NCBI RefSeq assembly: GCF_020010905.1
Contig: NZ_JAGJBY010000002.1
Location: 3,658,001 to 3,722,000, forward strand
Reading direction: 5' to 3'
Origin: Streptomyces acidiscabies
GTDB taxonomy: Bacteria; Actinomycetota; Actinomycetes; Streptomycetales; Streptomycetaceae
Length of the DNA stretch: 64,000 nucleotides
Positions 16,880-24,397 of this stretch are shown piece by piece (position 1 is the stretch's first letter; each line of letters begins with the position of its first letter). The notes under the pieces were generated by a model. That model did no database searches, was not told the DNA's origin, and saw only the letters and a list, made by a program, of their open reading frames with translations. Made by a program: the position numbers and the translations under genes.

Positions 16880-17074
16880 ATGAAGAAGCGCAGCATGCTT
16901 GCCATCGCCTCCCTGGCCACCGGGTTCGTCGTCGCCGCGATCACGCCGTCGCACGGGGCGGACCACGACAAACTCGGGGGGCTCGACGTGGGGGACACGC
17001 TCAGCCAGCTCGACCACACGGTGGCCGACGACAGCCTGGCCGTCGACGACAACGCGCTCGGGCAGGGCGGTTGA
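16880..17074 (+). CDS. small secreted protein of unknown function
   Basis: A 64-residue protein with a clear signal peptide: MKKRSMLAIASLATGFVVAA, then a cleavage-like site near ITPSHGA. The mature part is about 38 residues, acidic, without cysteines, containing GGLDVGDTLSQLDHTVADDS. Small Asp-rich secreted peptides of this kind are common Streptomyces hypotheticals. ATG at 16880 follows GTTGGAGTG at a good distance. A terminator starts 21 bases after the stop. No function is suggested. Confidence 0.65.
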   Translation: MKKRSMLAIASLATGFVVAAITPSHGADHDKLGGLDVGDTLSQLDHTVADDSLAVDDNALGQGG

Positions 17075-17094
17075 CGAAAGCCGTACGCGAGCGC

Positions 17095-17134
17095 GAGGCG
17101 CCGGCCCCTGAGGGGTCGGCGCCTCGGTGCTTTT
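17095..17134 (+). terminator. intrinsic terminator with T-run
   Basis: A 14-bp stem (GAGGCGCCGGCCCC, one G-U pair) with a three-base loop TGA, at 17095-17125, followed by GGTGCTTTT. It ends transcription of the small secreted-protein gene and precedes the P-loop/Nudix gene. Confidence 0.85.
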
Positions 17135-17214
17135 CCCGGTCCTCAACGGGAACTGGTTTCCGTGGCAGGGTGGAGCGGGCAAGCCTCAGGGGGCCAACGG
17201 AAGAGGGGGGAACC

Positions 17215-18270
17215 GTGACCGTCGTCTGGATCAACGGCGCGTTCGGTGCGGGAAAGACGACCACCGCACGGGAACTGAACGATCTGATCCCGAACAGCAC
17301 GCTCTTCGACCCGGAGTTCGTCGGCGGCACGCTCCCGCACCTGCTTCCGGCCAAACACCTGGCTGAGGTGAGCGACTTCCAGGACCTGCCGATCTGGCGC
17401 AGGCTCGTCATCGACACGGCTGCGGCCGTGCTCGCCGAGGTCGGCGGCACCCTGCTCGTCCCCATGACGCTGCTGCGCCAGGAGTACCGCGACGAGATCT
17501 TCGGCGGCCTCGCCGCCCGCCGCATACCGGTACGTCATGTGCTCCTCGCCCCGGCTGAAACGATCCTGCGTGAACGGATAGCGGGCCGACCCGCCCCGCC
17601 GGACCTGCCGGACGGCGAGATGCGGGTAGGGCAGTGGGCGTACGACCACATAGAGCCGTACCGCGCGGCGCTCGCCACCTGGCTGACGGCCGACGCCCAC
17701 CTCATCGACACCGGCGCCCTCACGCCGTACGAGACGGCCCTGAGGATCGCGGAGGCGGTCGGGACGGGCGCCGTCCCCGTGTGCGACATCGTCCAGACGC
17801 CCGAGCCGACGGCGGAGACGCTCGCCTCGGGGGTGCTGCTCTTCGACGAGGACGACCGTGTCCTGCTCGTCGACCCGACCTACAAGGCCGGCTGGGAGTT
17901 CCCCGGAGGCGTCGTCGAACCCGGCGAGGCGCCCGCGCGCGCGGGCATGCGCGAGGTCGAGGAGGAGACCGGGATACGTCTGACGGACGTGCCCGAACTG
18001 CTGGTCGTCGACTGGGAGCCGCCGCAGCGTCCCCGGTACGGCGGGCTGCGCTTCCTCTTCGACGGCGGTCGCCTCGCCCCCGACGCCGTGGCGAACCTGT
18101 CGCTGCCCGGCCCCGAACTGCGCGCCTGGCGCTTCGTCACCGAACGCGAGGCCGCCGACCTCCTGCCTCCCGCCCGCTACGAACGCCTGTGCTGGGCCCT
18201 GCGGGCCCGGGAGCGCGGCGCGGCGATCTACCTTGAGTCGGGCGTCCCCGTGCCCGGAGACGGCCACTGA
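17215..18270 (+). CDS. P-loop nucleoside/aminoglycoside-kinase-like domain fused to Nudix hydrolase
   Basis: A 351-residue fusion. The N-terminal half (about residues 1-185) is an AAA/adenylate-kinase-like P-loop domain with Walker A NGAFGAGKTTTARE (about residues 7-20) and LLVPMTLLRQEYRDEI; the C-terminal half (about 195-345) is a Nudix domain with the box G-x5-E-x7-REVEEETGI (about residues 230-252), preceded by WEFPGG. Such a fusion could couple phosphorylation of a small molecule to cleavage of a nucleoside diphosphate derivative, but the substrate is unknown. GTG at 17215 has GAGGGGGGAA just upstream. Its 3' end overlaps the convergent kinase-like gene by 43 bp. Confidence 0.8.
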   Translation: MTVVWINGAFGAGKTTTARELNDLIPNSTLFDPEFVGGTLPHLLPAKHLAEVSDFQDLPIWRRLVIDTAAAVLAEVGGTLLVPMTLLRQEYRDEIFGGLAARRIPVRHVLLAPAETILRERIAGRPAPPDLPDGEMRVGQWAYDHIEPYRAALATWLTADAHLIDTGALTPYETALRIAEAVGTGAVPVCDIVQTPEPTAETLASGVLLFDEDDRVLLVDPTYKAGWEFPGGVVEPGEAPARAGMREVEEETGIRLTDVPELLVVDWEPPQRPRYGGLRFLFDGGRLAPDAVANLSLPGPELRAWRFVTEREAADLLPPARYERLCWALRARERGAAIYLESGVPVPGDGH

Positions 18271-19262
18271 GCGGCTTCGTCCGCCGGGAACGCGGTGGTG
18301 GCGTCCTGACCCAGCCGTGACTCGAACGCGTCCATCACCGCGCCGACAGCGGCGTGCCGCCGGACCAGTTCGGCCGCGCCGTCCGGCATGCCTTCCGGCC
18401 GGGTCCCCTTCGCGTACGCGCGCAGGCGGGCCAGGCGGTCGGCGCGGCCGTGGAACTCGGTGACCAGCCAACGGGCCAGGTACGCGCGCGTGTAGGCGTC
18501 GTCGTACGACAGATGGGCGGCGCGGAAGGCGCGTTCCGCCGGGGTGAGGGCGAACTCGGGGGAGAGCGCCAGGCCGTGGTCGGTGAGGTAGAGGCGCCGG
18601 CCGTCCGTGAGGATGTTGCGGAAGTGGGCGTCGAAGTGGACGAGGCCCGTCGTTCTCAAGAAGGCCGTCAGGGTCGTCAGCTGACGGCCCACCAGAGCGC
18701 ACGCCGCGTCCGCGTCGGGCCCGTGCACGCGGGCGCGCAGCCAGTCGTGCAGGGTGGACGGGACGTGCTCCAGGAACAGCGTCAGGCTCGCCGGTGCCGT
18801 ACGCAGGGCCTCGATGCGCGCGCGGACGGCCGGGCCCCAGTAAGCCACGGCCTTCTCGACGTCGGGGGCGTCCGTCGGGGCGGTGGTGGGCAGTACGCGT
18901 GCGTGGTGCAGCAGCGGGAAGCCCGGGAAGCGGCCCGAGACGGCCCACCGGGTGGTCGTCTCGTACACCGCCAGCTCCCGCCAGGCGCCGAACCCGGGGC
19001 TGGGGACGGCGCCGATGCCGTAGTGGCAGGCGGGCGGGAGGCCGAACACGTTCGCCGTGGTGCGGCGGCGGTCGGTGTCCGTGAGCGGCATGCGCTTCAC
19101 GAACACCTGATGTCCGGCGACCCGCACGCGCGCGGTGGTGCCGCCCACGCCCGTGCTGTGCGGGTCGGCCGTGTCGAGGAGCGCGGTCAGCTCCATGTCG
19201 TCCAGGCGGGCCAGGGCGGCGGACACCGCGCTGTGAGCGGCTGTCCGCGCCTGACCGCGCAA
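18228..19262 (-). CDS. protein kinase-like / phosphotransferase family protein
   Basis: A 344-residue protein with features of the protein kinase-like fold used by aminoglycoside and small-molecule kinases: an ATP-lobe lysine in VRVAGHQVFVKRMPL, the catalytic loop GLVHFDAHFRNILTDG (H-F-D-x-H-x-x-N) and the metal-binding LTDHGLALS. DHG instead of DFG is seen in some members. No antibiotic-specific signature is seen, so the target could be a small molecule or protein. ATG at 19262. The stop lies inside the convergent P-loop/Nudix coding region. The dipeptidase gene upstream on the same strand ends 5 bp before it, so the two are probably co-transcribed. Confidence 0.65.
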   Translation of the reverse strand: MRGQARTAAHSAVSAALARLDDMELTALLDTADPHSTGVGGTTARVRVAGHQVFVKRMPLTDTDRRRTTANVFGLPPACHYGIGAVPSPGFGAWRELAVYETTTRWAVSGRFPGFPLLHHARVLPTTAPTDAPDVEKAVAYWGPAVRARIEALRTAPASLTLFLEHVPSTLHDWLRARVHGPDADAACALVGRQLTTLTAFLRTTGLVHFDAHFRNILTDGRRLYLTDHGLALSPEFALTPAERAFRAAHLSYDDAYTRAYLARWLVTEFHGRADRLARLRAYAKGTRPEGMPDGAAELVRRHAAVGAVMDAFESRLGQDATTAFPADEAAQWPSPGTGTPDSR

Positions 19263-19267
19263 CGGAC

Positions 19268-20623
19268 TCAGCTCGCCGCGTAGTTGAGCAGGAACAGGGC
19301 CTCCGCCACCGACAGCCGCTCCAGCTCCTGCGGCGACACGCTCTCGTTCACCGCGTGGATCTGCGCCTCCGGCTCACTGAGGCCGATGAGGAGGATCTCC
19401 GCGCGCGGGTAGAGCGCGGCGAGGGTGTTGCACAGCGGAATGGAGCCGCCCTGGCCGGCGTACTGCATCTCCTCGCCGGGGTAGGCGACCGCCATGGCCT
19501 CGGCCATCGCCGCGTACGCCGGGCTGGTCGTGTCGGCGCTGAACGGCTGGCCCTGGCCGACCTGTTCGATCTCCACGCGCGCGTGCCACGGCGTGTGCGC
19601 CTCCAGGTGCGCGCGCAGCAGCTTCGTCGCCTCGGCGGCGTCCGTGCCCGGCGGGACGCGCAGGCTCACCAGCGCGCGGGCGTGCGCCTGCACGGACGGG
19701 GTGGCGCCGACGACCGGCGGGGAGTCGATGCCGAGGACGGTGACGGCGGGGCGCGCCCAGATGCGGTCGGCGACCGTCCCCGTGCCGATCAGGCCGACGC
19801 CGTCGAGGACCTTGGCGTCCTGCCGGAACTGCCCCTCGTCGTACTGGAGGCCCTCCCAGCGGGCGTCGGACGTCAGCCCGTCGACGGTCGTCGAACCGTC
19901 GTCCGCGCGCAGCGAGTCGAGGACCCGGATCAGCGCGGCGAGCGCGTCCGGGGCGGCGCCGCCGAACTGCCCGGAGTGCAGGTTGCCGCCGAGGGTGCTG
20001 ACGCTCACCCGGAGCATCGTCATCCCGCGCAGAGTGGTCGTGACGGTGGGCAGGCCGACGCGGAAGTTGCCCGCGTCGCCGATGACGATCGTGTCGGCGG
20101 CCAGCAGCTCGGGGTGGGCCTCGGCGTACCGCTCCAGGCCGCCCGTGCCCTGCTCCTCGGAGCCCTCGACGATGATCTTGACGTGCACCGGGACGCCGCC
20201 GTTCGCCCGCAGGGCGCGCAGCGCGAGGAGGTGCATGATCAGGCCGCCCTTGCAGTCGGCCGCCCCGCGCGCGTACCAGCGCCCGTCGCGCTCGGTCAGC
20301 TCGAAGGGCGGGCTCGCCCAGGCGGCCTCGTCCAGCGGCGGCTGCACGTCGTAGTGGGCGTACAGCAGGACCGTGCGCGCGCCCTCGGGGCCCGGCAGGT
20401 AGCCGTACACGGACTGGGTGCCGTCCGGGGTGTCCAGCACGGCGACGTCCTGGAAGCCCTCCGCGGCGAGCGTGTCGGTGATCCAGCGCGCGGCGGCCTC
20501 GCTCTCGGAGCGCGGGAACTGGTCGAAGTCGGCCACCGACCGGAAGGCCACCAGTTCGGCCAGCTCCGCCTTCGCCCTGGGCATCAGGGAAGCGACGGTC
20601 TCGGCGACCGATTTCGACGACAT
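19268..20623 (-). CDS. M20 family dipeptidase (metallopeptidase)
   Basis: A 451-residue M20 peptidase of the CNDP-like dipeptidase group. Metal-site and catalytic motifs are visible: LLYAHYDVQPP (His and catalytic Asp), RGAADCKGG (bridging Asp), EGSEEQGTGG (general base and metal Glu), DAGNF (Asp) and IHAVNE near the C-terminus (His). The lid domain lies between about residues 185 and 320. It probably hydrolyses dipeptides or beta-alanyl/N-acyl amino acids in the cytoplasm. ATG at 20623 with GAGGAGCG upstream. It sits upstream of the kinase-like gene, 5 bp apart, and is divergent from the geranylgeranyl-reductase-type gene. Confidence 0.92.
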   Translation of the reverse strand: MSSKSVAETVASLMPRAKAELAELVAFRSVADFDQFPRSESEAAARWITDTLAAEGFQDVAVLDTPDGTQSVYGYLPGPEGARTVLLYAHYDVQPPLDEAAWASPPFELTERDGRWYARGAADCKGGLIMHLLALRALRANGGVPVHVKIIVEGSEEQGTGGLERYAEAHPELLAADTIVIGDAGNFRVGLPTVTTTLRGMTMLRVSVSTLGGNLHSGQFGGAAPDALAALIRVLDSLRADDGSTTVDGLTSDARWEGLQYDEGQFRQDAKVLDGVGLIGTGTVADRIWARPAVTVLGIDSPPVVGATPSVQAHARALVSLRVPPGTDAAEATKLLRAHLEAHTPWHARVEIEQVGQGQPFSADTTSPAYAAMAEAMAVAYPGEEMQYAGQGGSIPLCNTLAALYPRAEILLIGLSEPEAQIHAVNESVSPQELERLSVAEALFLLNYAAS

Positions 20624-20815
20624 GGGCACGCTCCTCGTGGGTGCGACGTTGTATGAGGTGAGCACGCGTCCGTACGGGTTCGTACGGCGGGGATCTCGCA
20701 GCCGAGCGTACGCGTTCGGGCCTGTGGGGCCTCACCGGAGGACCTCGGCGATCTCCGCCGTAGGATGCGGGTGGACAGGTGCGACAGGCGGCCGGATCGG
20801 GAGCAGCAGACCATC

Positions 20816-22075
20816 GTGAGCAGCGAGAACTCTTCGGCGGACGACGTGCGTGAGACCGAGGACGCGCGTCAGGTGTGGGACGTCGTCGTGGTGGGTGCGG
20901 GCCCCGCGGGTGCCTCGGCCGCCTACGCGGCGGCGGTCACGGGGCGGCGTGTGCTGCTGTTGGAGAAGGCCGAGCTGCCCCGCTACAAGACGTGCGGCGG
21001 CGGCATCATCGGCCCTTCGCGCGACTGTCTGCCGCCCGGTTTCGAACTGCCCTTCAAGGACCGGGTGCACGCGGTCACGTTCTCCAACAACGGCCGCTTC
21101 ACGCGTACGCGCAAGTCCCGGCAGATGCTGTTCGGGCTGATCAACCGCCCCGAGTTCGACCAGCAGCTGGTGGAGCACGCCCTGAAGGCGGGCGCCGAGC
21201 TGCGGACGGGTGTGACGGTGACGCGGGTCGAGCAGCACGGCTCGGCGGTCCCGGACCGGCGCAGCGTCGCCGTCGTCCTCCAGGGCGGTGAGACGCTGCT
21301 GGCGCGCGCGGTGGTCGGCGCCGACGGCAGCGCCAGCCGCATAGGGGCGCACGTGGGCGTGAAGCTCGACCAGGTGGACCTCGGCCTGGAGGCGGAGATC
21401 CCGGTGCCCGAGACGGTCGCCGAGGACTGGAAGGGCCGCGTCCTCATCGACTGGGGCCCGATGCCCGGGAGTTACGGCTGGGTGTTCCCCAAGGGCGACA
21501 CCCTGACGGTCGGCGTGATCTCCGCGCGCGGGGAGGGCGCGGCGACCAAGCGGTACCTGGAGGACTTCATCGGGCGGCTCGGGCTCGCCGGGTTCGAACC
21601 GAGCATCTCCTCCGGCCATCTGACGCGCTGCCGCGCGGACGACTCGCCCCTCTCGCGCGGGCGCGTGCTGGTCTGCGGCGACGCGGCCGGTCTGCTGGAG
21701 CCGTGGACCCGTGAGGGCATCTCCTTCGCGCTGCGCTCCGGACGGCTCGCGGGGGAGTGGGCGGTGCGCATCTCGGAGGCGCACGACGCGGTCGACACGC
21801 GCCGTCAGGCCCTGAACTACGCGTTCGCCGTCAAGGCGGGCCTCGGGGTCGAGATGAGCGTCGGCAAGCGCATGCTGGCCGCCTTCGAGCGCCGTCCGGG
21901 CCTGTTCCACGCCGCCCTCACCGGCTTCAGGCCCGCCTGGCGCGCGTTCGCCGAGATCACTCGCGGCAAGACGACCCTGGGCGAACTGGTCCGTACGCAT
22001 CCGCTCGCGCAGCGCGTGCTGATCGGGGTGGAGCCGAGGCCCAAGGTGCCGGACGAGGCCGAGGTCAGTTCTTGA
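20816..22075 (+). CDS. geranylgeranyl reductase family FAD-dependent oxidoreductase
   Basis: A 419-residue flavoprotein. FAD-binding motifs are VWDVVVVGAGPAGASAAY (dinucleotide fold, about residues 18-36), the family-specific RYKTCGGGIIG, ARAVVGADGSASRIG, and the second FAD block VLVCGDAAGLLEPWTREGIS. The family reduces isoprenoid double bonds in archaeal lipids, chlorophyll, menaquinone or carotenoid pathways; in Streptomyces a paralogue is encoded near nuo genes, but no nuo gene is here. GTG at 20816 gives a short N-terminal extension (SSENSSADDV) before the FAD fold. Its 3' end overlaps the convergent deazaflavin gene by 11 bp. Confidence 0.87.
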   Translation: MSSENSSADDVRETEDARQVWDVVVVGAGPAGASAAYAAAVTGRRVLLLEKAELPRYKTCGGGIIGPSRDCLPPGFELPFKDRVHAVTFSNNGRFTRTRKSRQMLFGLINRPEFDQQLVEHALKAGAELRTGVTVTRVEQHGSAVPDRRSVAVVLQGGETLLARAVVGADGSASRIGAHVGVKLDQVDLGLEAEIPVPETVAEDWKGRVLIDWGPMPGSYGWVFPKGDTLTVGVISARGEGAATKRYLEDFIGRLGLAGFEPSISSGHLTRCRADDSPLSRGRVLVCGDAAGLLEPWTREGISFALRSGRLAGEWAVRISEAHDAVDTRRQALNYAFAVKAGLGVEMSVGKRMLAAFERRPGLFHAALTGFRPAWRAFAEITRGKTTLGELVRTHPLAQRVLIGVEPRPKVPDEAEVSS

Positions 22076-22514
22076 CGGTGATCTGGAAGACGGGGTGGTC
22101 GCCCGCGGCGGCGGCGATCTCCTCGTCCGACGACTTCGCCGTGACCCCCTGGAAGTACTGGTTGACCTCCCAGCCCCATTTCTCCAGGTAGGTCCGCAGG
22201 ATCGCGGTCTTCTCGGTGTCGGGCACCTCCACGGCCGTGAACTCCCGGACCTTGCGGCCGACGCGCAGGTCGCCGCCGCCCGCCGCGCGCATGTTGCGCA
22301 CCCACTGGGAGTGGCCCCGCGCGGAGACGAGGTACTGCGCGCCCTCGTAGATGTGCGGGTTCACCGGGATGCGCTGCATCTGCCCGCTCTTGCGGCCCTT
22401 CACGGACAGTTCGGCGGTGCCGGCGAGGCTGAAACCGTGCCGGGCGAGCCAGCCGATGACGCCGTTGAGGCGGACGTTCAGGGGGCTGCCCTTGAGGTAG
22501 TACGGCTGCGGCAT
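22065..22514 (-). CDS. nitroreductase-type deazaflavin (F420)-dependent oxidoreductase
   Basis: A 149-residue member of the Ddn/split-beta-barrel family that uses cofactor F420. Characteristic blocks are LTVKGRKSG-like LSVKGRKSGQMQRIPVN, YLVSARGHSQWVRNMRAAG (the strand and loop that bind F420) and VRVGRKVREFTAVEV-like RVGRKVREFTAVEV, ending LEKWGWEVNQYF. Members reduce quinones or nitro-compounds. ATG at 22514. It is divergent from a TetR gene across 149 bp holding two matching palindromes, so the TetR protein very probably represses it. The stop codon overlaps the convergent flavoprotein gene by 11 bp. Confidence 0.88.
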   Translation of the reverse strand: MPQPYYLKGSPLNVRLNGVIGWLARHGFSLAGTAELSVKGRKSGQMQRIPVNPHIYEGAQYLVSARGHSQWVRNMRAAGGGDLRVGRKVREFTAVEVPDTEKTAILRTYLEKWGWEVNQYFQGVTAKSSDEEIAAAAGDHPVFQITVKN

Positions 22515-22532
22515 GGTGACTCCCGAGTTTCG

Positions 22533-22547
22533 GAGAGCAGTGCTCTC
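22533..22547. promoter_or_regulatory. TetR operator copy 1 (GAGAGCA-G-TGCTCTC)
   Basis: A 15-bp palindrome with one central base, 19 bp upstream of the deazaflavin-dependent oxidoreductase start. It matches a second copy 56 bp away near the divergent TetR gene, which makes it a very likely operator. Confidence 0.75.
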
Positions 22548-22589
22548 GTTTCCTGGGTCCGAGTCTGCACGAGGCGTTCCCTCAATGCA

Positions 22590-22602
22590 AGAGCAGTGCT
22601 CT
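22590..22602. promoter_or_regulatory. TetR operator copy 2 (AGAGCA-G-TGCTCT)
   Basis: The second 13-bp palindrome, with the same core as copy 1 and centre-to-centre distance 56 bp (about five helical turns). It lies 61 bp upstream of the TetR start codon, a position suited to autorepression. Confidence 0.75.
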
Positions 22603-22663
22603 CTCTTTTGTTCGCCGTTCTCCAATGTGTGCACCGCTCCGTTTTGGTGGAAGACTTGCCCGC

Positions 22664-23371
22664 ATGAGCCGTAACGTCTCGCCAGGGGCCCGAGCCCGCG
22701 CCCGGATCGAAGTGACCGCCGCCATCAAGGAGGAGGCCCGCAGACAGCTTGCCGCGGCGGGCGCCGCCCAGCTCTCCCTGCGGGCCGTCGCTCGTGAGCT
22801 CGGCATGGTCTCCTCGGCCCTCTACCGCTACTTCCCGAGCCGCGACGACCTCCTAACGGCCCTCATCATCGATGCGTATGACAGCCTCGGGGAGTCCGCC
22901 GAGAAGGCCCACGCCGAGATCGCCCAGGGCGACGCCGTACGGCGCTGGGTCGCCGTCTGCGAGGCCGTCCGCGCGTGGGCGCTCGCCCGGCCCCAGGAGT
23001 ACGCGCTCATCTACGGCTCGCCCGTCCCCGGCTACCAGGCGCCCGACTCCACCGTCCCCGCCGCCGCGCGCGTGGGCTTCCTCCTCATCGCCATCACCCG
23101 CGACGCCCACAGGGTCGGCGCCCTCGCCGAACCGCCCCTCACGCCCGCTCTGCGCCCCGAGGCCGAGCGCATCGCCGCCGACCTCGCCCCCGACCTGCCG
23201 CCGGGCGTCGCCGCCGCTCTCGTCGCCGCCTGGGCCCAGCTCTACGGCCTCGTCGGGTTCGAGCTCTTCGGCCAGTTCCACCGCGTCGTCGAGGACCGCG
23301 ACCCGTTCTTCCACGAGGCGGCGACGCGCCTCGCGCACGGGGTGGGGTTCCTGGGGAAGAAGCCGGCCTAG
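22664..23371 (+). CDS. TetR/AcrR family transcriptional regulator (WHG-type C-terminus)
   Basis: A 235-residue repressor. The N-terminal HTH is LSLRAVARELGMVSSALYRYFPSRDDLL (starting about residue 36); the effector domain includes AHAEIAQGDAVRRW, ALARPQEYALIYGSPVPGY and LYGLVGFELFGQFH, typical of the C-terminal WHG domain found in many actinobacterial TetR proteins. It is divergent from the F420-type oxidoreductase gene and probably represses it and itself through the two palindromes between them. ATG at 22664. Confidence 0.9.
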   Translation: MSRNVSPGARARARIEVTAAIKEEARRQLAAAGAAQLSLRAVARELGMVSSALYRYFPSRDDLLTALIIDAYDSLGESAEKAHAEIAQGDAVRRWVAVCEAVRAWALARPQEYALIYGSPVPGYQAPDSTVPAAARVGFLLIAITRDAHRVGALAEPPLTPALRPEAERIAADLAPDLPPGVAAALVAAWAQLYGLVGFELFGQFHRVVEDRDPFFHEAATRLAHGVGFLGKKPA

Positions 23372-23382
23372 GGCCTGCGTGG

Positions 23383-23465
23383 AGTTGTGATCGAGGCTGG
23401 GCTCCGAGGTGTCGGATCCGGAGAAGGCCAGCTTTGTCGTAGCGGACGGCGAGACCGCGCCAGTG
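23383..23465 (-). pseudogene. remnant of IS5-family transposase C-terminus
   Basis: Read on the minus strand, the short stretch HWRGLAVRYDKAG closely resembles the near-C-terminal WRGLATRYDK block conserved in IS5-family transposases. Nothing else of the transposase, no inverted repeats and no target duplication are visible. The remainder of the frame diverges (LLRIRHLGAQP) and is probably scrambled. It is therefore a fossil end, marking past insertion between the TetR gene and the broken VOC gene. Confidence 0.5.
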
Positions 23466-23563
23466 GGAGGAGAGACCGTGCAGTCAGCAAGTCCTTTTGA
23501 ACGGGCGCATGCCACAGCACTCCGCCCGCCGACCGGTCTCGCGCCGCCGGCTCCGATGCGCTG

Positions 23564-24063
23564 TCATGTGACCGAACCGGCAGCCGCTCCCGTTCTCAGA
23601 TCGGGGCCCCATCGGTCGATCGCCGACCGGAGGTCCAGCGGGAGCGGTTTCTGGTTCTCCTCCGAGATCGGCCAGTCGGCGCGTGGGGCACGCCACAGCA
23701 CCTCGAACTCGTTGCCGTCCGGGTCCACGCCATGCAGGGACTTGGCCACCAGGAAGTCGGTGCTCCCGGTGAGGGCCTGGCGCGCCTGAGCAGCTCCGCC
23801 GTCTCGGCGAGTTCACTGAGTGTGCCGACCTCCCAGGCGAGATGGTGCAGTCCGACGCGGTCGCGCTGCGGGCCCGGTGCGTCGGGTCCGAGCGCGAAGA
23901 GGCCGAGGTCGTGGTCGTTGTCGCTGCCCGGGGCCCTGAGGAAGGCGGCCCTGCCGGGCATCTCGTGCTCGACGGCGAAGCCGAACACCTGGCTGTAGAA
24001 GGCGACGGAACATTCGATATCACGGACGAACAGGACAGCGTGGTTGAGCCGGCGTACGGACAT
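23564..24063 (-). pseudogene. VOC family protein gene, frameshifted
   Basis: A VOC-domain protein starts at ATG 24063 (VRRLNHAVLFVRDIECSVAF) and continues through FAVEHEMPGRAAFLRAPGS, HHLAWEVGTLSELAETAELL. After about position 23780 the frame is lost, and the natural continuation, LTGSTDFLVAKSLHGVDPDG to the stop at 23564, is in the other frame. Restoring one base near 23778-23784 would give LLRRAQALTG, the expected junction. It is a single-base deletion, real or sequencing error. If real, the gene is dead; VOC catalytic residues in both halves are intact, so inactivation is recent. Neighbours are an IS5 remnant and a MarR fragment. Confidence 0.75.
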
Positions 24064-24105
24064 CGGGCCCCATCCCTCTTGGTGCTGCCGCATGCCCAAT
24101 CGATC

Positions 24106-24312
24106 TTACCCAGCTGAGGAAGATGTACCGATCGGAATGATCGAACTGCTGGGCTGGTCGACGCCGAGCGCGGTGGCCGCGTCCGTCACCGTGAGGGACT
24201 CGCCCCGGTCGGCGGCCGACTCGACCGCGTCGAGCAGTTCGAGCACCGCGTCCGGCAGCCGCTCGCGGTGCTGGCCGTCGACGTGGAGGCGGACCTTGCC
24301 GGCCGCTGACGC
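24106..24312 (-). pseudogene. truncated MarR-like winged-helix regulator fragment
   Basis: The segment reads PDAVLELLDAVESAADRG, SLTVTDAATALGVDQPSSS and then stops. This resembles the start of MarR-type HTH proteins (LTVxDIAxALGVDQPRASRLV) cut inside the recognition helix, with no good start codon. With the flanking damage it is best read as a gene fragment. The rest of the 334-bp gap from 24064 to 24397 contains the promoter of the histidine kinase gene but no other recognisable element. Confidence 0.45.
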
Positions 24313-24397
24313 CCCGCCCCGTACTCCCGGGGAAGTACGGGCGACCGCTCCGCCCGGCGGACGTGCCGTACCCCGTGATCCGTCTAGCGTGGCCGGT

